A stretch of DNA of 7,291 bases, from the NCBI GenBank assembly GCA_022360275.1, contig JAKSDC010000045.1:1-7291 (forward strand), read 5' to 3'. Each line of letters begins with the position of its first letter. The stretch's first letter is position 1. The stretch comes from Chlorobiales bacterium (lineage in GTDB: Bacteria > Bacteroidota > Chlorobiia > Chlorobiales > Chlorobiaceae). Below are positions 1-6,651 of this stretch, one piece after another. The notes under the pieces are model-generated. The model did not search any database, was not told the origin of the DNA, and saw only the letters and a program-made list of their open reading frames with translations. Position numbers and translations under genes: made by a program.

Positions 1-666
1 ACTGGTAGTTTCTTGAATGCTGTTTGAAGAAAAAACGAGATCAAGTGTCAGCACCTCGATTTCTGCTTCATGTTTTTTAAAAAACGGTATTCCCTTGCTC
101 TTTATCCGGACAGGTATCTCATAAAATTTTGTGGATTTTTCAGGGTCAAGATCATTGTACCCGGCAACAATACCCACCCATTTTGCGTTCTCAACACGGC
201 TCAGCTTGACGGTATCTTTGTGACCCGGCTGGATAAACAGCCGCCCGACCCCCATGACTGACGAGTCGAAAGACCCGCCTTCCAGCAAATGCAGCAAGCC
301 GTCGCGGCTGGCGGCCAGCTTTTTGAAGCCATTGATGCTCTTAAGCTGGTAGACAAGACAGAGCAGCGCGTGAGGTTTCGAATCGTAACTGTTCAGCAAT
401 GAATCCGACTGATACAGCAAATGAATACCGTCAGGCGCATATGACCATGCAGGTTCGAGCTGCTGCTTGTGAGAGGAGCAGGCCGTCAGAGAGAAAAAAG
501 CCAGCATTCCTGCTGCGGTAAAAGTTTTCAGGATGAACCACAATGAACCGGAAACCCGACGGTAATCTCGCAGCGGGAATATCGCCGTGCGTGGTGTGCG
601 GCTGTTTTTCAGGCCGCTGTACGCTCTTGGGCTGGGCAACATAAACAACACACTGCAAAATTTCAT
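1..666 (-). CDS. tssJ: Type VI secretion lipoprotein, TssJ/SciN family (3' end beyond window)
   Basis: The minus-strand frame is open from 666 to the window edge (222 codons, no stop). A hydrophobic stretch at residues 43-60 ends in the lipobox L-T-A-C (Cys63), so this is an exported lipoprotein. The mature part matches the TssJ pattern: a conserved strand LLCLVYQLKSINGF (residues 101-114), a region L..LLEGGSFD..V, then the late block KWVGIVAGYNDLDP (162-175) and FYEIPV. In T6SS, TssJ is the outer-membrane lipoprotein that anchors TssM of the TssJLM membrane complex. About 160 mature residues are visible, close to a full TssJ, so only a few residues are probably missing. The start is uncertain. 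ATG at 666 has a GAGG 11 nt upstream but gives a long 42-residue pre-extension; ATG at 642 or TTG at codon 42 (543) would give a more normal signal peptide. Other T6SS genes would be expected to the left. Family call is firm; start is not. Confidence 0.8.
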   Translation of the reverse strand, partial: MKFCSVLFMLPSPRAYSGLKNSRTPRTAIFPLRDYRRVSGSLWFILKTFTAAGMLAFFSLTACSSHKQQLEPAWSYAPDGIHLLYQSDSLLNSYDSKPHALLCLVYQLKSINGFKKLAASRDGLLHLLEGGSFDSSVMGVGRLFIQPGHKDTVKLSRVENAKWVGIVAGYNDLDPEKSTKFYEIPVRIKSKGIPFFKKHEAEIEVLTLDLVFSSNSIQETTS

Positions 667-693
667 TAAAAAAACCGCCTCAACCATCAGTCC

Positions 694-710
694 ATCAAAA
701 CCATTTTGAT
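694..710. repeat. Perfect 7-bp inverted repeat upstream of tssJ
   Basis: ATCAAAA and TTTTGAT flank a 3-base loop (CCA). It lies 28 bp upstream of the first possible tssJ start, in the divergent intergenic region. It could be an operator or a small hairpin in the tssJ leader. AT-rich 7-bp arms can occur by chance. Confidence 0.3.
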
Positions 711-720
711 ACAGCAAAAA

Positions 721-905
721 CGGTCTGAATATTGCTTACTTTCGTTGCATTGCACCATTTGAAATGCGGCCTTCGGGTGAATCTGCAACGCCCCCACTGT
801 ACGCAACAATAAACATGGACAAAAGCAGCAGTCCGCTTCGCCTGTGAGCTCCCGGGCAGAATCCTGTTGTCAGAGCCAGGCATACACACACTGCGAGATT
901 CAGTT
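721..905 (+). promoter_or_regulatory. Degenerate cobalamin-riboswitch-like element
   Basis: Several blocks resemble the conserved core of the cobalamin riboswitch (Rfam RF00174) in the right order on the plus strand. GGTGAATC at 776-783 resembles GGTGaaAaTC. ACGCCCCCACTGTACGC at 788-804 resembles the CCCCGCaACTGTaagC block but is shorter by a few bases. GAGCCAGGCATAC at 873-885 resembles the terminal AGCCaGGAGACC block. Outer arms CTGAAT (725-730) and ATTCAG (898-903) can form a closing P1 stem, and a second ATTCAG lies at 917-922. The AGGGAA block and a clean P5 stem are not evident, so it may be divergent, decayed or a false match. The first gene downstream on this strand is the FadL-type porin, 225 bp away. 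The remainder of the 463-base gap from 667 to 1129 holds only short inverted repeats and AT-rich sequence. Confidence 0.45.
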
Positions 906-969
906 ATTCCATCAGAATTCAGGGGAAGGAAGGCCATCCCGCAGTTACAAGCGGCTATGACTCCAATAG

Positions 970-992
970 TTTGTAATAATTAATACTACAAA
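970..992. promoter_or_regulatory. AT-rich imperfect palindrome, candidate operator
   Basis: This 23-bp site reads TTTGTAATAAT, a central T, then AATACTACAAA. Nine of the 11 half-site positions are complementary, with outer arms TTTGTA and TACAAA perfect. It lies about 140 bp upstream of the FadL-type gene, just before an AT-rich stretch containing TATACT (1001-1006), a possible -10 hexamer without a good -35. The size and symmetry suit a dimeric repressor, but no regulator family can be assigned. Confidence 0.3.
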
Positions 993-1129
993 TATCATAA
1001 TATACTGCCAAACAAAACGAAAAAATGATGTAATGATACTTTTTTTTATCTTTCAGGTGTATGGCCCAACTGACCTGAATGTTTTTTTAACATTGTAACC
1101 CCCGGGAAGCGGATACTTCTTCAATACAC

Positions 1130-2398
1130 ATGATAAGAGTCTATCAAAACCTCCTTTATGTTTTGATGGGAGTTATATCCTCTCTGTTTTGGATTGCTCA
1201 GGAAGTGAACGCCGGAGGAATCCAGCTTTATGAACAAGCCCAGCCCGGTATCGGAACCGCAAATGCCGGCCAGGCAGCATTAGCCAATGATGCATCCACC
1301 TCCTACTTTAATCCTGCCGGAATGACCGCCCTTAAAAGAAGCGAATTGCTATTCGGAAGTGAGCTTATGATTCTTTCAACCCGGTTCCATTCGGATGCAA
1401 ACAATACGAGACGCGGAAGCGACGGCGGTCAAGCCGGGGGAACGATGCTAAGCGGAGGAGCTTATATCGTCTATAAGATTCGTCCTGATATAGCGGCGGG
1501 TTTAAGTATAACTGCGCCTGTCGGATTAGGTCTGAAGTATGATGATGATTGGAAAGGCCGTTATTTGATACAGAATAACTCCCTCATCGTCATCGATATA
1601 AATCCAGCAGTTGCCTTCCGCCTTACTGACTGGATGAGTATAGGAGGAGGAGCGGATATTTATTACGGGTATCTAAAAGAAGAACTTGCTCTTTTTAATC
1701 CCTTAAGCCCGGACGGCGAAGTCGATATGGAATATCATAATTGGGGGGTTGGTTATAACTTGGGAGTCTTGTTCGAGCCTTCCGGGAAGACACGGATAGG
1801 TATCGCCTACAGGTCCGAAGTAAATTTAACATTAAAGGGAGATATAGATTTTAGCAATATCGGCATTATCTGGACACGTGCCGGACTTGAAGATACTTTT
1901 GCCAAAACAGATTTTACCATACCAGGAAGCATCATGGCAAGCCTTTATCAGGAAATAAACGAAAAGCTCGCCATAGTTTTTGATGTCGGCTGGCAGGACT
2001 GGAGCAGTATGAAAAAGACAAAAATAACAACAGAGACAGGAACGACTGTCTCCATCGACAGAAACTGGAAAGATACCTGGAGAGTGGGAGGCGGGGTTCA
2101 CTATCGCATCAGTAAACCTCTTCTTCTTAAAATGGGTGTCTCTTATGACAGTAATCCCGTATCAGAAAGCAATCGCCTTCCTGATATCCCTGTAGACAGG
2201 CAGTGGAGATATGCTGCAGGACTTGATTATGATGTAAATAACAATACGGTAGTAAGCCTTAATTTGGAATTCGTGGATTTAGGTAAAGCTCCGATAGACC
2301 ATCAAATGATACAGGGAGGCCGGAGGCTTTCGGGAGACTACGATCAGTTCGCAAGCTTGATAAGTTTATCTTTTCGTCGGAAATTCGGCAAAGAATAA
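1130..2398 (+). CDS. OMPP1/FadL-family outer-membrane transport protein
   Basis: This 422-residue protein has a Sec signal peptide (hydrophobic residues 8-23, cleavage likely after VNA at 26-28). The mature N-terminus carries the family signature: GIQLYEQ, then GTANAGQAALANDAST (42-57) and YFNPAGMT (59-66), followed by a long run of alternating amphipathic strands rich in aromatic and glycine residues, ending in SLISLSFRRKF. Family members form 14-stranded barrels with an N-terminal hatch that pass long-chain fatty acids, aromatics and other hydrophobic compounds across the outer membrane. The substrate here cannot be read from sequence. Length is normal and the gene looks intact. No good Shine-Dalgarno precedes ATG 1130 (GGGAAG lies 20 nt away), but the signal peptide supports this start. 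No clear terminator follows. The proximity of an alkylsulfatase makes a surfactant or its alcohol product a conceivable cargo (inference). Confidence 0.9.
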   Translation: MIRVYQNLLYVLMGVISSLFWIAQEVNAGGIQLYEQAQPGIGTANAGQAALANDASTSYFNPAGMTALKRSELLFGSELMILSTRFHSDANNTRRGSDGGQAGGTMLSGGAYIVYKIRPDIAAGLSITAPVGLGLKYDDDWKGRYLIQNNSLIVIDINPAVAFRLTDWMSIGGGADIYYGYLKEELALFNPLSPDGEVDMEYHNWGVGYNLGVLFEPSGKTRIGIAYRSEVNLTLKGDIDFSNIGIIWTRAGLEDTFAKTDFTIPGSIMASLYQEINEKLAIVFDVGWQDWSSMKKTKITTETGTTVSIDRNWKDTWRVGGGVHYRISKPLLLKMGVSYDSNPVSESNRLPDIPVDRQWRYAAGLDYDVNNNTVVSLNLEFVDLGKAPIDHQMIQGGRRLSGDYDQFASLISLSFRRKFGKE

Positions 2399-2441
2399 CG
2401 AGCGCCTCTATGTATGGTCAGGATTCCCGATTCCATCGGGA

Positions 2442-2464
2442 TGCAAGGTGAGCGGAGCGCAAAA
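2442..2464 (+). repeat. First copy of a 23-nt G+C-rich motif
   Basis: The 23 bases here and those at 2716-2738 are identical at 18 positions, sharing the core CGGAGCGCA. All five differences are transitions (A/G or C/T). The pattern suggests a dispersed repeat or conserved RNA segment, and could also be chance similarity in G+C-rich spacer. Confidence 0.35.
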
Positions 2465-2681
2465 GACACCGCCTTCCACCACCTCGCCATTCCGGGTCCG
2501 GTGAGAGGGCGTAATTTTCCTGCTCCCGATTTCCTGGCCAGGCTCTTTCCGAACATACAATCCGGTTGGTCACTCTTCGCAAAAACAGCGAGTGTAGAGT
2601 AATTTTACATTATTGGACGGTGTTTTTTTAGAGAATGTTTTGTTTTTCTGTTAAATTACCCCTCAAGGAAGTCACCTGTAA

Positions 2682-2800
2682 AGGATACCTCTGTTTATTG
2701 TTAAAGCGGTCGAAGTACAAGGCGAACGGAGCGCAGGAACCCCTTTCTATCCGCTCAACGAAGCGATTGAGTCGCAAAACAAATAAAATAGAGGTACCCT
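2682..2800. repeat. Long inverted repeat, possible MITE-like or RNA hairpin element
   Basis: The left arm (2682-2702, starting AGGATACCTCT) and right arm (2778-2800, ending AGAGGTACCCT) are reverse complements at 19 of 21 aligned positions, with two single-base gaps. They enclose a 74-base spacer that contains the second copy of the 23-nt motif. Weaker complementarity continues inside the arms (GGAGCG against CCGCTC). No transposase or target-site duplication was seen. It may be a small non-autonomous element, a structured RNA or a long terminator-like hairpin. Confidence 0.5.
2716..2738 (+). repeat. Second copy of the 23-nt G+C-rich motif
   Basis: This partner of 2442-2464 lies inside the loop of the 2682-2800 inverted repeat. 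The copies match at 18 of 23 positions and differ only by transitions. Confidence 0.35.
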
Positions 2801-2920
2801 GAGGAGTACCCGTTACGGCCTGCAATGCGTTACAAAACCGTCAGGGAAGGGTTGGTCACGTGAAAGCGCAGGAGATTTCCATAGGCTGATCCAGCACCCC
2901 CTGAACCAAACAAATAGCAA

Positions 2921-2940
2921 GTATGTCAATACGGACATAC
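2921..2940. repeat. Perfect 7-bp palindrome
   Basis: GTATGTC and GACATAC flank a 6-base loop. It overlaps the ATG (2923) of a 49-codon frame of unknown status. It could be an operator or simple hairpin. Confidence 0.3.
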
Positions 2941-3143
2941 CATTCAATTAAGCTGCGACAGGAAACCTTAGCTCAGTTCCGTTCCCGGCTGGAAAGCCTT
3001 GAAAATTTCTTGCAAGCTGCTCGCTACGGGCTGTATTTCACCTGCCCCCCATCATCGCCGCCGTCGATGTGATTAGCTATAGAGTCCTCCACAGACACGT
3101 CGGTTGCGATTGCAGGAGAGAGACTTTCGAAAAAATTAATGAC

Positions 3144-3150
3144 AAAGGAG
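3144..3150 (+). promoter_or_regulatory. Ribosome binding site of the DUF1566 gene
   Basis: AAAGGAG lies 7 nt before ATG 3158 and fixes that start. The protein then begins directly with a signal peptide. Confidence 0.75.
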
Positions 3151-3157
3151 CAGATGC

Positions 3158-6100
3158 ATGATTAAAAGACAAATGATCTTATTCCTTTTACCTTTCCTGG
3201 CCGCCAGCATCTTGCATGCAGGGACAGCGGAAAATGTAATTGTAGGCACCGGACAGGTTAAATGTTATGACAACACCCATGAAATACCATATCCCAGGGC
3301 GGGACAGCCTTTTTACGGACAAGACGCAGAATATGTCAGCTCCCCCCCTTCCTACAGGGATAACGGAAACGGAACCGTTACCGATCATAACACAGGCTTG
3401 ATATGGTCCAAAGCCGTCGATGACAGCAAAGTGTCCCTTGCCGAAGCAGAAGAGGTCGCACGGAAAATGACACTTGGGGGACATTCCGACTGGAGAGTGC
3501 CAAGCATCAAAGAACTGTATTCCCTTATTGACTTCAGGGGATATACCGGTTTTTCGACAGGGGACTGGTATTCGGTCCCGAGCAACGCCGTACCTTTCAT
3601 CAATACGGATTATTTTGATTTCAAGTATGGTCAGGTTGATGCCGGAGAACGATATATAGACGCACAGTGGCTGACAACCACTACATATACAAGCACGACA
3701 ATGGACGGCAGTGAAACGCTTTTCGGGGTTAATTTTGCCGATGGCAGGATAAAAGGATACGGATACAAAAAACCGGGATCATCCAGGGAAAAAAAGTTCT
3801 ACGCCCGTTATGTCCGTGGAAGCGCATACGGTGCCAATGATTTTGTCGATAACGGTGACGGTACAATCACCGACAGGGCAACAGGGCTCATGTGGATGAA
3901 AGCCGACAGCGGAAAGCCGATGAACTGGGAAGAAGCTCTTGAATACAGCGAAACCCTTGAATACGCCGGTTATGACGACTGGCGCCTGCCTGATGCCAAG
4001 GAACTTCAGTATATTGTTGATTACTCGCGTTCACCCGATGCGACGGATTCTCCAGCTATTGATCCCGTATTCCAAACAACGTCTATTATCAATGAAGCCG
4101 GGGCAAAAGACTATCCATGCTTCTGGACATCCACCACACATTTAGATGGACCAAATCCCGGAGAAAGTGCAGCCTACGTTGCATTCGGCAGGGCTTTGGG
4201 AAAAATGAACGGCAAGATCATGGATGTACACGGAGCGGGCGCCCAGAGAAGCGACCCTAAAGTCGGCACTCCAATGTTCAGAGGCCCTCAGGGTGACGCC
4301 ATACGCTCCGGAAATTTTGTCAGGTGTGTACGAGGGGGAAACGTCGTCCTCAGAACACAAAAACCTGCGGAAGATACAACCAGATATCCATATAAATCAC
4401 CCTTAAACAACGTAGTGCAAGCAAGTACCCGCACTGCTGCATCATGGGAGAATACAATGAAAGAAAAGCCATGCATTCGTATACAATCAGCTATAGCTCT
4501 TTTTATGCTGATACTGCTTCCTTTAGCTTTCGCCTTACTTTCCTGTAATAACAGGCATGAAACAGCAGCCTCAGCCTCAGCGCCTAAAGACGCTACTGTT
4601 TTTACAAAGAAGCTGAACGCACGCTTGCTCAAAGAGTTGCCATTCAGTGACAAGCAAGATTTTGAGGATGCCAAAAAAGGTTTAATCGCCAGGCCGGATA
4701 CGCTTGTAATTCGTGATAAGAACGGGCATATCGTCTGGGATCTTACACAGTTTTCATTCATCAAAGAAAATGAACCTGCACCGGAGACTGTTAATCCCAG
4801 CTTGTGGAGACAGTCCCAGCTTGTTGCGATAAGCGGCCTCTTCGAGGTGACCGAGAGGATATACCAGGTCCGGACTTTTGACTTGTCCAACATGACGATT
4901 ATCGAAGGCGATACAGGCATCATCGTGGTGGATCCCCTGATTTCTGCCGAGACAGCAAAAGCAGCGCTTGATTTTTACTATCAGCACCGGCCAAAAAAAC
5001 CGATCATAGCGGTTATGCATTCTCACAGCCACGTAGACCATTACGGCGGGGTGGAAGGAGTTGTATCAAAAGAGGATGTAGAGTCGGGAAAAGTAAAGAT
5101 AATAGCGCCTATAAACTTCCTTGAAAAAGCATTGACAGAAAATGTCCTGGCAGGCAATGTCATGACCCGCAGGGCAAGCTATATGTACGGCAATCTCCTG
5201 CCTGCAGGTCCAAAAGGGGAAGTCGGGGCAGGTCTTGGAATGACAGTATCAGAAGGAACAGTCACCATCATACCGCCAACCGTCACTATTGAAAAGACCG
5301 GACAGGTAATGAAGCTCGATGGTCTTACATTCGAGTTTCTGGTTGCACCGGATACTGAAGCACCTACTGAGATGCACTGGTATATTCCCGAGCTTCGCGC
5401 TCTCACTGCTGCAGAAAACGCCTGCCATACCTTACATAATGTTTACACGCTTCGTGGCGCCCAAATTCGGGACCCCCTGGCCTGGGCCAAATATCTTAAC
5501 GAAACCATACACCGCTGGGCTGATAAATCGGACGTCCTCTACGGTGTGCATCACTGGCCGGTATGGGGCCAGGAAAGAGTTCTGGATCATCTTAAAAAAC
5601 AGCGCGACACCTATAAATACATAAATGACCAGACGCTCCGCCTTGCAAATCACGGTTACACCATGACCGAGATTGCAGAAATGATCCGGCTGCCGAAAAG
5701 TCTGTCGGAAAACTGGTCAAGCCGCGGATATTACGGTACCGTCAACCACGATGTCAAAGCAACCTACGTTAAGTACCTCGGCTGGTTCGATGGAAACCCT
5801 GCAACGCTTCATCCCTATCCCCCTGTCGAAGCAAGTAAACGATACGTCGAGTTTATGGGAGGCCCGGATAATGTTATCGCACAGGCCCGAAAAGTCTACA
5901 AAAAAGGCGATTACCGCTGGGTAGCCGAGGTTGTGAATCATGTTGTCTTTGCTTACCCGGACGATACTGAAGCGCGTGAACTTCAGGCGGATGCGCTTGA
6001 ACAGCTGGGATACCAGGCAGAATCCGGCCCCTGGAGAAACTTTTACCTGAGTGGAGCCCAGGAGCTACGGAACGGGGTTGATAAAACCGCTGTGGCCTCC

Positions 6101-6487
6101 ACATCAGCCAGTCCTTCTGCTGTTGAAGCCATGCCGCTTGACATGTTTTTCGAGCTTTTGGGTGTACGGCTCAACGGGCCTAAGGCTGAAGGCAAAACAA
6201 TCATTATCAACTGGATATTTACCGACACAGACCAACGGTATGTTCTTTCCCTGGAAAACGCTGTTTTGAATCACGCAGAAGGCGCATTGGCCAGCAATGC
6301 AGATGCAACGATTACTCTAACCCGCGATGCCTTAAACAGGATCATCCTGAAAGAGTCTTCTTTCAGAAAAGAAAGTAAGGCCGGCAACCTTACGATCAAA
6401 GGTCATGCACTGAAAGTCGAAGAGCTGTTCCTTATGATGGACAAGTTTGATTTCTGGTTTAATATTGTAACGCCGAGACGCCGATAA
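3158..6487 (+). CDS. Uninterrupted frame: secreted double-DUF1566 protein joined to alkylsulfatase lipoprotein
   Basis: This 1109-codon frame contains two modules. Residues 1-21 are a Sec signal peptide (cleavage likely after LHA). Residues 66-225 and 229-394 are two DUF1566/Lcl_C domains, each opening with DNGxGTxTDxxTGLxW (68-83 and 231-246) and carrying DWR[VL]P (111-115 and 274-278). The second ends with the typical FVRCVRGG (387-394). DUF1566 proteins are exported or surface proteins of unknown function. A linker of about 39 residues (395-433) leads without a stop codon into a complete alkylsulfatase. That half has its own Shine-Dalgarno, ATG (4457) and lipoprotein signal, so the likely products are a DUF1566 protein from 3158 to about 4456 and a separate sulfatase. 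A fused protein would carry a signal-anchor-like hydrophobic segment around residues 445-461. A lost stop codon, a sequence error or a real fusion are all possible. Reading-frame and domain calls are firm; single-polypeptide status is not. Confidence 0.7.
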   Translation: MIKRQMILFLLPFLAASILHAGTAENVIVGTGQVKCYDNTHEIPYPRAGQPFYGQDAEYVSSPPSYRDNGNGTVTDHNTGLIWSKAVDDSKVSLAEAEEVARKMTLGGHSDWRVPSIKELYSLIDFRGYTGFSTGDWYSVPSNAVPFINTDYFDFKYGQVDAGERYIDAQWLTTTTYTSTTMDGSETLFGVNFADGRIKGYGYKKPGSSREKKFYARYVRGSAYGANDFVDNGDGTITDRATGLMWMKADSGKPMNWEEALEYSETLEYAGYDDWRLPDAKELQYIVDYSRSPDATDSPAIDPVFQTTSIINEAGAKDYPCFWTSTTHLDGPNPGESAAYVAFGRALGKMNGKIMDVHGAGAQRSDPKVGTPMFRGPQGDAIRSGNFVRCVRGGNVVLRTQKPAEDTTRYPYKSPLNNVVQASTRTAASWENTMKEKPCIRIQSAIALFMLILLPLAFALLSCNNRHETAASASAPKDATVFTKKLNARLLKELPFSDKQDFEDAKKGLIARPDTLVIRDKNGHIVWDLTQFSFIKENEPAPETVNPSLWRQSQLVAISGLFEVTERIYQVRTFDLSNMTIIEGDTGIIVVDPLISAETAKAALDFYYQHRPKKPIIAVMHSHSHVDHYGGVEGVVSKEDVESGKVKIIAPINFLEKALTENVLAGNVMTRRASYMYGNLLPAGPKGEVGAGLGMTVSEGTVTIIPPTVTIEKTGQVMKLDGLTFEFLVAPDTEAPTEMHWYIPELRALTAAENACHTLHNVYTLRGAQIRDPLAWAKYLNETIHRWADKSDVLYGVHHWPVWGQERVLDHLKKQRDTYKYINDQTLRLANHGYTMTEIAEMIRLPKSLSENWSSRGYYGTVNHDVKATYVKYLGWFDGNPATLHPYPPVEASKRYVEFMGGPDNVIAQARKVYKKGDYRWVAEVVNHVVFAYPDDTEARELQADALEQLGYQAESGPWRNFYLSGAQELRNGVDKTAVASTSASPSAVEAMPLDMFFELLGVRLNGPKAEGKTIIINWIFTDTDQRYVLSLENAVLNHAEGALASNADATITLTRDALNRIILKESSFRKESKAGNLTIKGHALKVEELFLMMDKFDFWFNIVTPRRR
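4446..4450 (+). promoter_or_regulatory. Internal ribosome binding site before the alkylsulfatase start
   Basis: GGGAG lies 6 nt before ATG 4457, inside the long frame. Its ideal spacing, with the lipoprotein signal encoded right after the ATG, indicates an independent translation start. Confidence 0.65.
4457..6487 (+). CDS. Alkylsulfatase (SdsA1/BDS1 type, metallo-beta-lactamase fold), lipoprotein
   Basis: Read from its internal start this is a 676-residue protein, about the usual length of linear primary-alkylsulfatases. Residues 1-30 form a lipoprotein signal with lipobox L-L-S-C (Cys30), followed by Asn-Asn. The metallo-beta-lactamase domain has the di-zinc motif HSHVDH (His190, His192, Asp194, His195). 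Downstream are Glu301, Glu320 (AAEN), Asn328, Arg333 (TLRG) and His365 (GVHHWP). Their spacings equal those I recall for SdsA1 zinc ligands E280, E299 and H344 and sulfate-binding N307 and R312. An alkylsulfatase dimerisation domain follows (about 374-537), then a C-terminal SCP2-like domain (about 559-676) that binds the alkyl chain. The enzyme hydrolyses alkyl sulfates such as SDS to alcohol and sulfate, here probably in the periplasm anchored to a membrane. All catalytic residues are present, so activity is expected. It is in frame with the upstream DUF1566 module. Confidence 0.88.
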   Translation: MKEKPCIRIQSAIALFMLILLPLAFALLSCNNRHETAASASAPKDATVFTKKLNARLLKELPFSDKQDFEDAKKGLIARPDTLVIRDKNGHIVWDLTQFSFIKENEPAPETVNPSLWRQSQLVAISGLFEVTERIYQVRTFDLSNMTIIEGDTGIIVVDPLISAETAKAALDFYYQHRPKKPIIAVMHSHSHVDHYGGVEGVVSKEDVESGKVKIIAPINFLEKALTENVLAGNVMTRRASYMYGNLLPAGPKGEVGAGLGMTVSEGTVTIIPPTVTIEKTGQVMKLDGLTFEFLVAPDTEAPTEMHWYIPELRALTAAENACHTLHNVYTLRGAQIRDPLAWAKYLNETIHRWADKSDVLYGVHHWPVWGQERVLDHLKKQRDTYKYINDQTLRLANHGYTMTEIAEMIRLPKSLSENWSSRGYYGTVNHDVKATYVKYLGWFDGNPATLHPYPPVEASKRYVEFMGGPDNVIAQARKVYKKGDYRWVAEVVNHVVFAYPDDTEARELQADALEQLGYQAESGPWRNFYLSGAQELRNGVDKTAVASTSASPSAVEAMPLDMFFELLGVRLNGPKAEGKTIIINWIFTDTDQRYVLSLENAVLNHAEGALASNADATITLTRDALNRIILKESSFRKESKAGNLTIKGHALKVEELFLMMDKFDFWFNIVTPRRR

Positions 6488-6506
6488 AGCAGAAAATGAC
6501 AGGAAA

Positions 6507-6533
6507 AAGCTGAAGCGCCTCGTCGAGCAGCTT
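6507..6533 (+). terminator. Weak hairpin after the alkylsulfatase gene
   Basis: AAGCTG and CAGCTT form a 6-bp stem 19 nt after the stop codon, with an inner CTCG/CGAG pairing possible. No T-tract follows, so it is a poor intrinsic terminator and may only be a 3' stabilising hairpin. Confidence 0.2.
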
Positions 6534-6609
6534 CCTCCGGCAGCATGACCGACCCGAAGTTTTGCCAGAGGAAGGGTATGATCTTTGGTAAAAAGACCTA
6601 TATTGTTTG

Positions 6610-6651
6610 TTACATTGATGTGAACACTTTTTTAAACCTTGTTCAATGTAA
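6610..6651 (+). promoter_or_regulatory. Leader hairpin directly before a ribosome binding site
   Basis: TTACATTG (6610-6617) and CAATGTAA (6644-6651) are perfect complements. AAC and GTT can extend the stem after a 5-nt bulge. The 3' arm ends next to the GGGGG of the ribosome binding site, so folding could affect initiation of the small gene at 6665. It could also be the operator of a dimeric regulator. Confidence 0.4.

Larger units (their letters stand above)
2399..3157. other. 759-base intergenic region without a convincing gene
   Basis: This gap holds repeat and palindrome structure rather than a recognisable gene. A hairpin TCCCGAT-TCC-ATCGGGA lies at 2424-2440, a perfect 10-bp palindrome CCTGGCCAGG at 2533-2542, a weak hairpin at 2571-2594, a strong inverted repeat at 2682-2800 and a short palindrome at 2921-2940. 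Frames of 60-70 codons exist on both strands in 2344-2602 but match no family I recognise and have no good ribosome binding site. A 49-residue frame at 2923-3072 is equally uncertain. The region may be a residue of rearrangement or carry dispersed non-coding repeats. Confidence 0.5.

Noticed and set aside
70..261. 63-codon plus-strand frame
   Set aside because: It is antisense to the tssJ coding sequence.
695..937. 80-codon minus-strand frame
   Set aside because: It covers the riboswitch-like element in antisense and its translation resembles no known protein.
2344..2602. Overlapping 60-70 codon frames on both strands after the FadL-type gene
   Set aside because: No recognisable family or ribosome binding site, and one overlaps the end of the FadL-type gene in antisense.
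4288..4923. 211-codon minus-strand open frame across the DUF1566-sulfatase junction
   Set aside because: It is antisense to strongly supported domains on the plus strand and has no recognisable family.
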